NCBI GenBank assembly: GCA_014382645.1
Contig: JACNJI010000285.1
Coordinates: 1-28,968, forward strand
DNA from: Verrucomicrobiota bacterium
GTDB taxonomy: Bacteria > Verrucomicrobiota > Verrucomicrobiia > Opitutales > Seribacteraceae
Reading direction: 5' to 3'
Length of the DNA: 28,968 bases
Below the pieces are notes generated by a model that made no database searches, was not told the DNA's origin, and saw nothing but the letters and a program-made list of their open reading frames with translations. The position numbers and the translations under genes were made by a program. Position 1 is the stretch's first letter. Each line of letters starts with the position of its first letter. Shown here in pieces: positions 14,764-23,822 of this stretch.

Positions 14764-17700
14764 ATGAATTCACAATTCAGACACCAACTATTTGCCGTCT
14801 TGGGCTTCGTCCTTGCCACATCGTCAGCGAATGGCATGGCAAGTGATATTTCCTTTAACCGAGACATCAGACCTATTCTTTCAGCGAATTGTTTTTCTTG
14901 TCATGGCCCTGACAAGAAGGCTCGAAAGGCAAAGTTGCGACTGGATACGAGGGAGGGAGCCCTTTGGGACCTCGGGGGTTATCGAGCTCTGGAACCAGGC
15001 ATGCCGGACGAAAGCGAACTGATCCTTCGAATCGAAAGCGACGATCCGGAGGAGGTCATGCCCCCTTCGGACAGCGGACACCAACTTACCGAAAAGGATC
15101 GCCAAGTACTCGGGCAATGGGTGAAGGCCGGTGGCAAGTACGAAACGCACTGGTCATTCAAACAACCCGTAAAGAATCCTTTGCCCAAAACAAGGAAGAA
15201 GGATTGGCCCTTGCAACCATTGGATCACTTCATACTCAGCAAACTCGAATCCAATGGGATGACGCCATCTCCAGACCTAGATCGCAATCGTTGGATCCGG
15301 CGCGTGTCCCTGGACTTAACAGGTCTTCCTCCAACGCTTGAGGAAGCGGACGCATTTGCAGCAGACAAAGGCGGCAACGCCCATGAAAAGGTGGTCGGTC
15401 GATTACTGGATTCAATAGCCTATGGCGAGCACTGGGCCCGCATGTGGCTCGATCTCGCTCGTTTTGCCGACACCAAAGGGTATGAAAAAGACCGCCACCG
15501 TGACGTTTGGCGTTACCGCGATTGGGTAATCGATGCCTTCAATCGAGACATGCCCTTCGATCAGTTCACGATCGAACAACTGGCCGGCGACTTGTTGCCT
15601 AAGCCAACTACCGAGCAAATGCTGGCGACGGCCTTTCATCGAAATACCATGGAAAACGACGAAGGCGGTACGGATAACGAGGAATTTCGCGTCGCAGCCG
15701 TGAAGGACCGGGTCGATACCACCGTTCAAGTTTGGATGGGGTTGACGATGGGTTGCGCCAAGTGTCATTCGCACAAGTACGACCCAATAAGCATCGAGGA
15801 CTACTACGGTGTCTATGCCGTTTTCAATCAAACCGAGGATGCTGATCGCGTGGTTCCGATCATGCCCACGCCAACACCCGAGCAAAGCGGAAAACTAAAG
15901 GAGATGGAAAGCGAAGTCTCCACACTTAAGAAACGGCTCCAGGCAAAGCCCGAAGGTTTTGTCGCAGCTCTAGCCGAATGGAAAGACCAATTCGAGAAGG
16001 AGCCACTCTGGCAACCACTGAGGCTCTTGGAGATGAAATCGAAAAAGAAGGTAACCTTAAGCCAGTCAAAAGACGGAACCTTGAGCGTAAATGCGGAAAA
16101 CCCGGACAAGGACACGTGGCTCCTGATCCTCGAGATCCCCAAAGGCAAACCCCTGAACTCAATCCGCATCGATGCTTTCCCCAAGAAGGCGGGAGGAAAA
16201 TGGCCGGACAAAAACGTGGCCTTGCGCGAGTTGACCGCAGAATGGATGAAGGATGGCGAATTGCCCATTGAACTATCCCTGAAGAATCCTCGAGCAGACT
16301 TTTCTCAGCGAGGTTGGGAAGTAGCGAAGGCGATCGACGGAAAACCCAAAGCGGGCTGGGCCTTTTCCCCAAAGGCTTCCGACGCTCACGCCGCCGTATT
16401 CGATTTCGTCAAACCGGTTTCGGGTGGTCGGTTGAGGCTGACGCTCGAGCAGGAATATGGGCAAGGTTTGCTGTTTGAAACCTTTAGCCTCTCGGCGAGC
16501 TCTCATCCGACCAAGTGGTTGACCCCCGAACTCGATCCCATGCGGGGTATGGATCGACTTTTTGAAAAGATCGAATTTCCGGCAGCCCGAGAACTGCAGG
16601 CAAAACTGAACTCGGCGAACCAGAGGTTAAGCAGGTTGAGAAACGGCATTTCCAAAACCCCGATCATGCGTGAGCTTCCACCCGACCGGCATCGCAAAAA
16701 CCGCATTCACAAGCGGGGCAATTTTCTTGACCAAGGAGACGAGGTTGAACCGGGTGTTCCCGAGCTATTTGGCAAACTGCCAATCGGAGCCAAGGGGGAT
16801 CGTCTGGGCGTTGCCCGTTGGCTTATGCAACCGGAAAATTCGCTGACCGCTCGCGTCATGGTGAATCGGGTTTGGGCTCGTTTGTTTGGGAAAGGGTTCG
16901 TGGAAACGGAAGAAGACTTCGGTTCCCAAGGTCTCATGCCTTCGCACCCTGAGCTTCTCGATTGGCTGGCGATCGACTATCGTGAGAACGGATGGTCACT
17001 GAAGAAACTGCTCAAGGCGATCGCGCTTTCCAGAACCTATCGCCAAAGCTCATCCATAACCCCAAAGTCGCTTGCCGCAGACCCTCGCAACCACTTAATC
17101 GGGCGTGGTCCGAGGTTTCGATTGTCCGCAGAAGTCGTGCGCGACCAATCACTGACTGCCTCCGGGTTGCTTACCCGAAAGATCGGCGGTCCTTCGGTCA
17201 TGCCGCCTCAACCGCCGGGCGTCTGGAAGTCTACCTACAGCGGGGAAAAATGGAAGACCGCCACGGGCCCGGACCGATATCGTCGCGCACTGTACACTTA
17301 CCTCAAGCGTACCAGCCCTCATCCCGCAATGATCACTTTTGACGCCGGTTCCGGTGAGGTTTGTCAAATCAGAAGAATTCGCACCAACACCCCCCTGCAA
17401 GCCCTCATAACCCTTAACGACGAGGCGTACATGGAGGCCAGCGGCGCCTTGGCCAACCTTATGCAAAAATCTTCGGACAATCTCGCGCAAAAAATCACCT
17501 TTGGCTTTCGGAGGGTACTGACTCGACCTCCGAAGCCCGAGGAACTCAAGAGACTGATCGTGCTCTACCATCAACTCAAACCGGAGTTTTCCAACCAAGC
17601 GGACTTCCTGAGCTCAGCCAGACTTGACGAGGGAGATCCTTCCCTGGTCGCTCTGGCCAGTGTGCTGCTCAACTTGGACGAAACCCTCATGAAACCTTAA
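14764..17700 (+). CDS. PSCyt1-DUF1549-DUF1553 protein
   Basis: This 978-residue exported protein has the domain order typical of the PVC group. After a signal peptide (about residues 1-26) comes a planctomycete cytochrome-type domain beginning FNRDIRPILSANCFSCHGPD, with a haem motif CFSCH at 43-47. DUF1549 follows (ARMWLDLARFADTKGYEKD). It contains a second CxxCH, CAKCH, at 331-335 in a conserved CHSHKYDPI context. A poorly conserved middle part and DUF1553 (ARVMVNRVWARLFGKGFVE, TYRQSS, TNTPLQALITLND) complete the protein. The biochemical role of this family is not established, and ties to degradation of complex polysaccharides are circumstantial. The DUF1501 gene starts 3 bases after its stop, the usual partner arrangement. 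The upstream region carries the direct repeat described above. No Shine-Dalgarno is present. Confidence 0.92.
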   Translation: MNSQFRHQLFAVLGFVLATSSANGMASDISFNRDIRPILSANCFSCHGPDKKARKAKLRLDTREGALWDLGGYRALEPGMPDESELILRIESDDPEEVMPPSDSGHQLTEKDRQVLGQWVKAGGKYETHWSFKQPVKNPLPKTRKKDWPLQPLDHFILSKLESNGMTPSPDLDRNRWIRRVSLDLTGLPPTLEEADAFAADKGGNAHEKVVGRLLDSIAYGEHWARMWLDLARFADTKGYEKDRHRDVWRYRDWVIDAFNRDMPFDQFTIEQLAGDLLPKPTTEQMLATAFHRNTMENDEGGTDNEEFRVAAVKDRVDTTVQVWMGLTMGCAKCHSHKYDPISIEDYYGVYAVFNQTEDADRVVPIMPTPTPEQSGKLKEMESEVSTLKKRLQAKPEGFVAALAEWKDQFEKEPLWQPLRLLEMKSKKKVTLSQSKDGTLSVNAENPDKDTWLLILEIPKGKPLNSIRIDAFPKKAGGKWPDKNVALRELTAEWMKDGELPIELSLKNPRADFSQRGWEVAKAIDGKPKAGWAFSPKASDAHAAVFDFVKPVSGGRLRLTLEQEYGQGLLFETFSLSASSHPTKWLTPELDPMRGMDRLFEKIEFPAARELQAKLNSANQRLSRLRNGISKTPIMRELPPDRHRKNRIHKRGNFLDQGDEVEPGVPELFGKLPIGAKGDRLGVARWLMQPENSLTARVMVNRVWARLFGKGFVETEEDFGSQGLMPSHPELLDWLAIDYRENGWSLKKLLKAIALSRTYRQSSSITPKSLAADPRNHLIGRGPRFRLSAEVVRDQSLTASGLLTRKIGGPSVMPPQPPGVWKSTYSGEKWKTATGPDRYRRALYTYLKRTSPHPAMITFDAGSGEVCQIRRIRTNTPLQALITLNDEAYMEASGALANLMQKSSDNLAQKITFGFRRVLTRPPKPEELKRLIVLYHQLKPEFSNQADFLSSARLDEGDPSLVALASVLLNLDETLMKP

Positions 17701-17703
17701 ACT

Positions 17704-19206
17704 ATGAACCTTCCAGTCAACCTGCAAAATACCCAAGCCATCACCCGGCGTCACTTCTTTGGTCAAGCCGGACTGGGCTTTGGCTCAATCGCCCTACAGC
17801 AACTTTTGGCAAGCAACGGCTACGCGGCACAAGGGAAAGGATATCGGATACCGGCCAAAGCGAAGTCGATTATATACCTCCATATGGCGGGTTCGCCCTC
17901 CCAAATCGACCTATTTGAGAATAAGCCCGCCCTAACCAAGTTTCACGGCAAGGATTGCCCCGAAGAATACCTTAAAGGAAAGCGTTTTGCTTTCATTAAA
18001 GGCACACCCAAGATGCTTGGGCCGGTTTTCGACTACAAGCAACATGGACAAAGCGATCAGTGGGTAAGCGAACTCCTACCGGGACTAAGCTCGGTTATCG
18101 ACGAAGTATGCATGATTCGCTCCGTGCATACCGAACAGTTCAACCATTCTCCCGCCCAGCTTCTCCTTCATACGGGAAACTCCCTCTTGGGCTATCCTTC
18201 CATGGGTTCGTGGGTAACTTACGGCTTAGGAAGCGAAAACGAGAACCTGCCCGGTTTCGTCGTCCTTGCATCCGGAGGAAAAACGCCAAGCGCAGGGAAG
18301 TCCCTCTGGGGTTCGGGGTTCCTGCCTACTCTCTACCAAGGGGTTCAGTGCCGTACTGATGGCGGTGACCCGATCCTGTATCTCTCCGACCCCAAAGGGC
18401 TTGGACGCAAGGCCCGCCGAAAGACGCTCGATGCGATCAAGGATCTTAACGAATACCAGCACAAGCATATTGGCGATCCCGAGACACTGACGCGGATTTC
18501 ACAATACGAATTGGCCTTTCGTATGCAGATGTCCGTCCCCGAAGTGATGGACCTGAGCAAGGAACCCGACCATATTCTTAAACTTTACGGCGCAAAGCCA
18601 GGCCACGTATCCGAAGCCGAATCGGCAGCCGACCCCCGTAGGCTCTACAAGGGCAACGACCCGACCTTCGCAAACAATTGCCTCTTGGCCCGACGTCTGG
18701 TCGAGAATGGCGTACGCTTCGTCCAGCTCTATGACTGGGGCTGGGATCACCACGGTTCCTCACCAGGCGAGTCGATCGACGAAACCCTGCCCATCAAATG
18801 CCAGCAGATCGATCGAGCCATCGCCGGGCTTATTACCGACCTCAAGCAACGCGGTCTCTTCGAGCAGACCTTGATCGTCTGGGGTGGAGAATTCGGCCGC
18901 ACGCCGATGATGCAAAACAACGTCAATTCGACCTTAAAAAAGGGCTTCTACGGTCGGGACCATCACCCACATGCCTTCACCATGTGGATGGCTGGGGCCG
19001 GAACCAAGCCGGGTGCCTATGGCCAAACCGACGATATTGGCTACTATATTGCCGAGAACCCGGTCGGCATTCGCGACATGCAAGCTACCATACTCCACCA
19101 AATCGGGCTCAATCCCCATCGCTTCAGCTTTCCCTATCAAGGACTCGACAACCGACTCATCGGACCAAGCGAGGAAGGCAAGGTCATCAAGGGCATTCTT
19201 TCCTAA
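17704..19206 (+). CDS. DUF1501 protein, Tat-exported (partner of DUF1549/1553)
   Basis: This 500-residue protein belongs to the DUF1501 family, which is related to the alkaline phosphatase/sulfatase fold. A twin-arginine motif (TRRHFFGQAG, Arg15-Arg16) and the hydrophobic GLGFGSIALQQLL indicate export in folded form. Conserved family patterns are MAGSPSQIDLF near the start, YDWGWDHHG, WGGEFGRTP and GRDHHPHAF. The Asp/His clusters in these are the likely metal ligands. The C-terminus ends ILHQIGLNPHRFSFPYQGLD and IKGILS. It starts 3 bases after the DUF1549/DUF1553 stop without a Shine-Dalgarno, so it is probably translationally coupled and the two products probably act together. No activity is proven for the family. 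Confidence 0.92.
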   Translation: MNLPVNLQNTQAITRRHFFGQAGLGFGSIALQQLLASNGYAAQGKGYRIPAKAKSIIYLHMAGSPSQIDLFENKPALTKFHGKDCPEEYLKGKRFAFIKGTPKMLGPVFDYKQHGQSDQWVSELLPGLSSVIDEVCMIRSVHTEQFNHSPAQLLLHTGNSLLGYPSMGSWVTYGLGSENENLPGFVVLASGGKTPSAGKSLWGSGFLPTLYQGVQCRTDGGDPILYLSDPKGLGRKARRKTLDAIKDLNEYQHKHIGDPETLTRISQYELAFRMQMSVPEVMDLSKEPDHILKLYGAKPGHVSEAESAADPRRLYKGNDPTFANNCLLARRLVENGVRFVQLYDWGWDHHGSSPGESIDETLPIKCQQIDRAIAGLITDLKQRGLFEQTLIVWGGEFGRTPMMQNNVNSTLKKGFYGRDHHPHAFTMWMAGAGTKPGAYGQTDDIGYYIAENPVGIRDMQATILHQIGLNPHRFSFPYQGLDNRLIGPSEEGKVIKGILS

Positions 19207-19357
19207 AGCATCGGATTCGGACTCGATCTCTAGACAAACTAGAACCTGATGAAAAGGCTCCGGTTTTATGTCCTTAGCTACTTCAGCTCCTTGTATATTA
19301 TCAAAAGCTAATGCCTGCTCCTCTAGGAAAAATATTAAGTTATAGGTAAGAACATTT

Positions 19358-19386
19358 TTGACAAGGTGGGAGGATTCGGAATAATA
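19358..19386 (+). promoter_or_regulatory. Candidate promoter upstream of the second DUF1501 gene
   Basis: TTGACA (19358-19363), a 17-base spacer and an AT-rich -10-like ATAATA (19381-19386) lie just before the ATG at 19398. The implied leader would be only a few bases. A purine-rich GGGAGGA at 19368-19374 is too far upstream to be the ribosome site for this ATG and would fall inside the promoter spacer. Confidence 0.4.
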
Positions 19387-19397
19387 AATATTAGATT

Positions 19398-20765
19398 ATG
19401 TTAACGATTTATGGCAAATCGGGAGGAAAATTTTGCGACGGATTATCGCGTCGTTCCTTCTTGAATATTGGTGCTCTGGGTTTAGCGGGAGCGAACTTAC
19501 CTAATTTGCTGAGAGCCGAGCGGAAAGCCGGCATGGGAAGATCACACAAAGCGATCATCAACGTTCTTTTGCCTGGTGGACCACCCCATCAAGACATGGT
19601 GGATCTGAAGCCCGACGCACCATCAGACATCCGTGGGGAATTCAAGCCTATCGGCACCAATGTGCCTGGCATCCAAATTTCCGAATACATGCCGAGAATG
19701 GCAAAGATGATGGACAAGTTCGCTATCATCCGTTCCCTCGCTGACTCTCAAGGCGGACATGACCTCTACCAATGCCTAACGGCACTTCCGCGAAACACTC
19801 GCGGGATGACTGGCGGCATCGCCTCCATTGGCGCTTGGGTCTCTCGTTTATATGGCAGTGCTAAGGACGGCATCCCTGCCCACCTTTCCCTCATGCATCC
19901 GACTGGCCACGCAGAATGGGGCGATCCGGGAGAAGGTGGTTTTCTAGGACAACAGCATGGACCCTTTCGTTTAGCCAAAGGCAATGGAGACAACACGGGA
20001 TTAGATACCGTAGAGAATATGACTCTGAGCGACCTGTCTCTCGAACGCCTTCAAGACAGGCGTGCTCTGCGTAGTTCTTTCGATGCATTCAGCAGAGACT
20101 TGAACAATGCTGGCGACTTTGGCTCACTCGACGAATTCGAGCAGCAGGCTCTCGGCATTCTGTCCTCTTCCAAAATGGCCGAGGCTCTTGACCTCACTAA
20201 AGAAGACCCGAAAGTACTGGAACGCTACGGCAAGCCCGACCTCGAATGGCGTGCCGACGGAGCCCCAAAGATGACCACCAACTTTCTTCTCGCAAGACGA
20301 CTGGTGGAAGCCGGGGCCCGCTACGTTTCGTTGAACTTTAGTAGATGGGATTGGCATAGCGATAATTTTGGCCGTGGACGGGTAGACATCCCGATGCTAG
20401 ACCAAGCCCTCTGCGCCCTCGTAGAAGACATTCACGACCGCGGTATGGACAAGGACGTAAGCGTGGTGTGCTGGGGCGAATTCGGTCGCACGCCGAAAAT
20501 CAATCCCAAAGGCGGGCGAGATCACTGGCCCAAGGCCAACTTCTGCCTCTTGGCGGGAGGTGGCATGCGCACGGGGCAAGTCATCGGTTCCACCGATAGC
20601 CAAGGGGCTGAACCGAACGATCGCCCCGTTAAATTCAAAGAAGTCTTTGCCACACTCTTCAACAACATGGGCATTCCTTCAAACAAGGACCGCATCTTTG
20701 ACCTAGGCGGTCGCCCACAGAATCCGGTGGAACCAGAGGTCAAACCCCTTCGCGAATTAATTTAG
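19398..20765 (+). CDS. DUF1501 protein, Tat-exported, second copy
   Basis: This 455-residue DUF1501 protein is of a different subtype from the one just upstream. The Tat signal is SRRSFLNIGALGLAG, with Arg18-Arg19. Family patterns are LPGGPPHQDMVDLKPDAP, FSRWDWHSDN, CWGEFGRTPKIN and GGRDHWPKANF. It is closer to the DUF1501 protein at 25153-26610 than to the 17704-19206 protein: both have the ML-T start, the DLTKEDPKVLERY/DLTKENPKVLEAY segment and the GGRDHW motif. It has its own candidate promoter and no adjacent DUF1549/DUF1553 partner. The downstream protease gene converges on it with a 13-bp gap that contains the palindrome TTCCGGAA. The substrate is unknown. Confidence 0.92.
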   Translation: MLTIYGKSGGKFCDGLSRRSFLNIGALGLAGANLPNLLRAERKAGMGRSHKAIINVLLPGGPPHQDMVDLKPDAPSDIRGEFKPIGTNVPGIQISEYMPRMAKMMDKFAIIRSLADSQGGHDLYQCLTALPRNTRGMTGGIASIGAWVSRLYGSAKDGIPAHLSLMHPTGHAEWGDPGEGGFLGQQHGPFRLAKGNGDNTGLDTVENMTLSDLSLERLQDRRALRSSFDAFSRDLNNAGDFGSLDEFEQQALGILSSSKMAEALDLTKEDPKVLERYGKPDLEWRADGAPKMTTNFLLARRLVEAGARYVSLNFSRWDWHSDNFGRGRVDIPMLDQALCALVEDIHDRGMDKDVSVVCWGEFGRTPKINPKGGRDHWPKANFCLLAGGGMRTGQVIGSTDSQGAEPNDRPVKFKEVFATLFNNMGIPSNKDRIFDLGGRPQNPVEPEVKPLRELI

Positions 20766-20778
20766 TTCCGGAAACAGC

Positions 20779-21648
20779 CTACTCGAGCAGGTTGTCTCCC
20801 CGAAGCAAACGATGGATGGCATCCACGGGGACGCAGGACTTCACGACCATCTGCAAGTTCTCGTTATGACCTTTAACCTTCGAATAATAAATCGAGTTAG
20901 TCGCGGAAACCATCCCCACGACAGCTCCGGTCGAATCTAGTACGGGAGCTCCGCTGGAGCCTTTGGCATAGTCTGCCGTGATAGCCATTCTGTTCGCCTG
21001 CCCGGTCTTCGAGCGGGCCACGAAATATCGTGAGACGTCACCCTTGGTCATGGTGAAGTAGCGTCCGTCCGGATGACTAATCACGCTTACGGCAGTGCCC
21101 ACAGGTGCTCGAACGGCAAGCGGCAATGGCGTGAGTTTGGCGTCCCGCAGGCGAAGAAGGGCTACGTCGGCCGACTTGTTCGCGGCCAATACTTCGCTCA
21201 CGACAAAAGTTTTCCCATTGGAGTCCATAGCACCTAACGCTACCCCTTCCTTACTATCTACAACATGGTAGTTGGTAGCGATAACGCCGTCCTCGCTCAG
21301 TGCGAAACCGGAAGCAGACGAAACATGCCACTTTGTGCATTTACCGCACTGGTAAAGCCTCCCGACGGCAAGTACGGAAGCCTTGCAACGAGAATAAAAC
21401 TCATCGGGATGTATGCTTTCAAGCTTGGTTTCAGGAAGCTTAACGGTAGTTGTCCGCCTATTCAGTTGTCCGCTTAAGGTATTGAGGGAAGTCCCTTTTC
21501 CGGTCTCGTGCAGCCCCTCCAGCCCTTTTTGGAAACGCAACTCAAGAGCCAAGTCGTCAATGAACGCGGTCTTCGACTGCTGAGCAACCGTAGACCCGGC
21601 AAGACAAGCGAACAGGATCAACGAATAGAGTGACTTTGGTAAATTCAT
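20779..21648 (-). CDS. Secreted trypsin-like serine protease (HtrA/DegP-type catalytic domain)
   Basis: This is a 289-residue exported protease. I start it at the ATG at 21648, because it opens directly with a signal peptide (MNLPKSLYSLILFACLAGST, cut near TVAQQ). The frame is open back to a TTG at 21702. The catalytic triad is His128 in ATNYHVV, Asp161 in SADVALLRL and Ser232 in KGSSGAP. A CxxC pair (YQCGKCTKWH) sits just before the His strand and may bind metal or form a disulphide. No PDZ domain follows, so it is shorter than DegP/HtrA. It is transcribed against its neighbours and converges on a DUF1501 gene. Quality control or processing of envelope proteins is the likely role (inference). 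Confidence 0.88.
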   Translation of the reverse strand: MNLPKSLYSLILFACLAGSTVAQQSKTAFIDDLALELRFQKGLEGLHETGKGTSLNTLSGQLNRRTTTVKLPETKLESIHPDEFYSRCKASVLAVGRLYQCGKCTKWHVSSASGFALSEDGVIATNYHVVDSKEGVALGAMDSNGKTFVVSEVLAANKSADVALLRLRDAKLTPLPLAVRAPVGTAVSVISHPDGRYFTMTKGDVSRYFVARSKTGQANRMAITADYAKGSSGAPVLDSTGAVVGMVSATNSIYYSKVKGHNENLQMVVKSCVPVDAIHRLLRGDNLLE

Positions 21649-21770
21649 TCCTCGATGGAATGCTAAACTTCTTGAACCGCAAGAGAAATGCAGCAGCAGC
21701 AATTATTAAACGCCTCATGCCCGAGACTCGAGCTTGACTAAGCAATTAAGGCACACCTTGATGGCGAGGG

Positions 21771-22895
21771 ATGAAAACCCTCTGCAAGAGCCCCCGGCAC
21801 CTTAGCGATAAACAACTGTGCCGGACTCTCCTTAAGGCGGTCGCCGTCTTGTTGGCTTTTGCCGCAAGCATCGTTTCCGCAATTGAAAAGCGGTACGCTT
21901 TCCTGGTGTGTGGTGACCCGCAATACCATGCCGAAAAAACGGCTAACCCAAAGTCGCTCGATCCGTATTCAGAGGAAGGTATGGACCGCTTCATTCGTTT
22001 GGCAGGAACCTTCGGAGGGAGAGAGATTCCGAAATCCTTGGGCGACGGCAAAGTATCCCAGGAGTTCCTCGGAATGATCGTAACGGGAGACCTAATCGAT
22101 AGCGCAGACAAAAATGGCGGCAACTATCCGGCCATGCAAAAATTCGAGTGGCGACGCTTCAAAATGGACTTCGGACTAACGGGCAAAGACGGCAGACTCC
22201 CCTACCCCGTGTACGAACTACACGGCAACCATGATGGCCCTCAAGGCGACACCTTCATCATCGAAGACATTATTGCGCGCAACAAGAACCGGCCTAATGT
22301 AGGAATGGTATCGGCAAACGGGCTACATTACTCTTGGGATTGGGGCCCCCTGCATCTTGTAAATCTGGGCATGTTCGCAGGATCGGGAGAAAAACGGCGC
22401 GAAGGCCATCATTACGCGCCGAGGTCCAGCCTCGAGTTTCTCGAAAAAGACCTATCCGCCAGAGTCGGTTCATCGGGGAGACCCGTCATCCTTTCTTTTC
22501 ACCTGCATCCCTTTGGTCCTAATTACGACTGGCCTAAAGAGGATTTGGGCTCCTTCTGGAAGCTAATCGAACGCTACAACGTCGTAGCCCTTTTTCACGG
22601 TCACACCCACGGTTCTCCCCCCAGTCGCACCCGATGGAATGGGCAAAAATTTGGTCGTAGTCTAGATAAAGGGGTTTGGGTCTTTAATCCCGATGATGCC
22701 GGGGCTGCAAAGACACACCCAAAAGACTCCACAAAAGGAGTAGGATTAAATCACGGATTTCTTTACGTCGAATTGATTGATCGCGAGGGCGATGATGCCG
22801 ATGCATTCGTGGTGCGATCCTATGCCTCCAAGGATAATTGGGAAACTCACAAATGGGACGCTCGCTGGTCTTACAAGGTAAGCATTCCAAAATAG
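21771..22895 (+). CDS. Exported calcineurin-like metallophosphoesterase
   Basis: This 374-residue protein has the full metallophosphoesterase motif set: GDPQYH at 48-53, GDLID at 106-110, GNHDG at 152-156, FHLHP at 242-246 and GHTHG at 276-280. These would bind two metal ions and hydrolyse a phosphomonoester or phosphodiester. A basic stretch followed by a hydrophobic segment at about residues 18-37 is a signal peptide or anchor, so it probably acts outside the cytoplasm. A purine-rich GCGAGGG abuts the ATG. The gene is divergent from the protease, with 122 bp between the starts. The substrate is unknown; phosphorylated glycans or nucleotides are options. Confidence 0.88.
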   Translation: MKTLCKSPRHLSDKQLCRTLLKAVAVLLAFAASIVSAIEKRYAFLVCGDPQYHAEKTANPKSLDPYSEEGMDRFIRLAGTFGGREIPKSLGDGKVSQEFLGMIVTGDLIDSADKNGGNYPAMQKFEWRRFKMDFGLTGKDGRLPYPVYELHGNHDGPQGDTFIIEDIIARNKNRPNVGMVSANGLHYSWDWGPLHLVNLGMFAGSGEKRREGHHYAPRSSLEFLEKDLSARVGSSGRPVILSFHLHPFGPNYDWPKEDLGSFWKLIERYNVVALFHGHTHGSPPSRTRWNGQKFGRSLDKGVWVFNPDDAGAAKTHPKDSTKGVGLNHGFLYVELIDREGDDADAFVVRSYASKDNWETHKWDARWSYKVSIPK

Positions 22896-23030
22896 TTTTG
22901 CCCGAAAGGGAACCCATGGTAAGCAATTTGATCGTGTACAGCAAAAGAAGTAAGTCGGCGAGCCTCACGATCTCGATTTACCACGAAGTTCGATTACCAA
23001 TTTACCGTGACTGACAACCTTCTTCTTGCA

Positions 23031-23055
23031 TTCGCGATGGTTTTGGTTCGCGATG
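23031..23055. repeat. Direct repeat TTCGCGATG x2
   Basis: TTCGCGATG occurs at 23031-23039 and 23047-23055 (16-base period), 42-66 bases before the DUF1080 start at 23097. Just upstream, ATTTACC is also repeated at 22976-22982 and 23000-23006. These repeats occupy the leader of the gene run that begins here and could be regulator half-sites. Confidence 0.3.
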
Positions 23056-23096
23056 AAAGAATAACCGACCCTATTACAAACTTCATCTCTATTAAA

Positions 23097-23780
23097 ATGA
23101 AACTTCAAGTAGCATCACTAGCCATTGCAACCTTACTTTGCTCCCTATCCGTTAACGCTAAAGCCGAAAAGTCTTCTGGCTCCGCAAAAAAGGAAGATTG
23201 GAAAACCCTTTTTGACGGAAAGAGCCTAGATCACTTCAGAGGTTACAAGAAGGACAAGCCGGATCCGGGTTGGAAGGTTGATGACGGCATAATAAAATTT
23301 GCCGGCAAAGGCGGAGACTTAATGACCAAGGACAAGTACCAGTTTTTCGAGATGGCTCTGGAATGGAACCTCCCCAAGGGTGGAAACAGCGGGATTATCT
23401 ACAGAGTCGCAGAAACTGGGGGACCCGCTTATCATACGGGACCCGAAATCCAGATTCTTTCGAGTATGAAAGTTGGCGGAAAAACGGACGCGGGTTCCTG
23501 CTACGCTTTGTACGCGCCGAAAGTATCCAATCTCAAACCCAATGGCCAATGGAACTCGGTGCGACTCGTCATCAAGCCCGGCAATCACGTGGAACACCAC
23601 ATGAATGGAGAGAAAGTTTGCTCCTACCAAATAGGGAGTGACGACTGGAATGCACGCGTGGCAAAAAGCAAATTCGCCAAGTGGAAGGAATTCGCAACCG
23701 TGGACAAGGGTCACGTATGCCTGCAATCTCACGGAGCCGCCATTTGGTTCCGTAACCTGAAGGTACGTGAACTGAAGTAA
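23097..23780 (+). CDS. Secreted DUF1080 (3-keto-disaccharide hydrolase fold) protein
   Basis: This is a 227-residue single-domain DUF1080 protein. I use the ATG at 23097, because it opens with a clean signal peptide (MKLQVASLAIATLLCSLSV, cut near NAKA). The GTG at 23007 would add 30 atypical residues. The domain shows WKTLFDGKSLDHF, KGGNSGIIYRV, HTGPEIQILSS and IWFRNLKVREL, the standard order for this concanavalin-like fold. Characterised relatives cleave 3-keto-glycosides, but residue-level activity cannot be judged here. It is the first gene of a same-strand run with the PQQ-propeller gene 42 bp downstream. The C-terminal domain of the 9845-11443 protein is a paralogue. Confidence 0.9.
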   Translation: MKLQVASLAIATLLCSLSVNAKAEKSSGSAKKEDWKTLFDGKSLDHFRGYKKDKPDPGWKVDDGIIKFAGKGGDLMTKDKYQFFEMALEWNLPKGGNSGIIYRVAETGGPAYHTGPEIQILSSMKVGGKTDAGSCYALYAPKVSNLKPNGQWNSVRLVIKPGNHVEHHMNGEKVCSYQIGSDDWNARVAKSKFAKWKEFATVDKGHVCLQSHGAAIWFRNLKVRELK

Positions 23781-23822
23781 ACCCGCTCCAAACATTCGAA
23801 ATCGAAAACGAGACAAAAAGTC

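Noticed and set aside
15412..15885. Long antisense open frames over the DUF1549/DUF1553 and other genes
   Set aside because: They lie wholly opposite a well-supported coding frame, have no family resemblance, and are explained by codon bias of the real gene.
22899..22920. CCCGAAAGGG as a terminator after the metallophosphoesterase gene
   Set aside because: Only three GC pairs and no following T-run.
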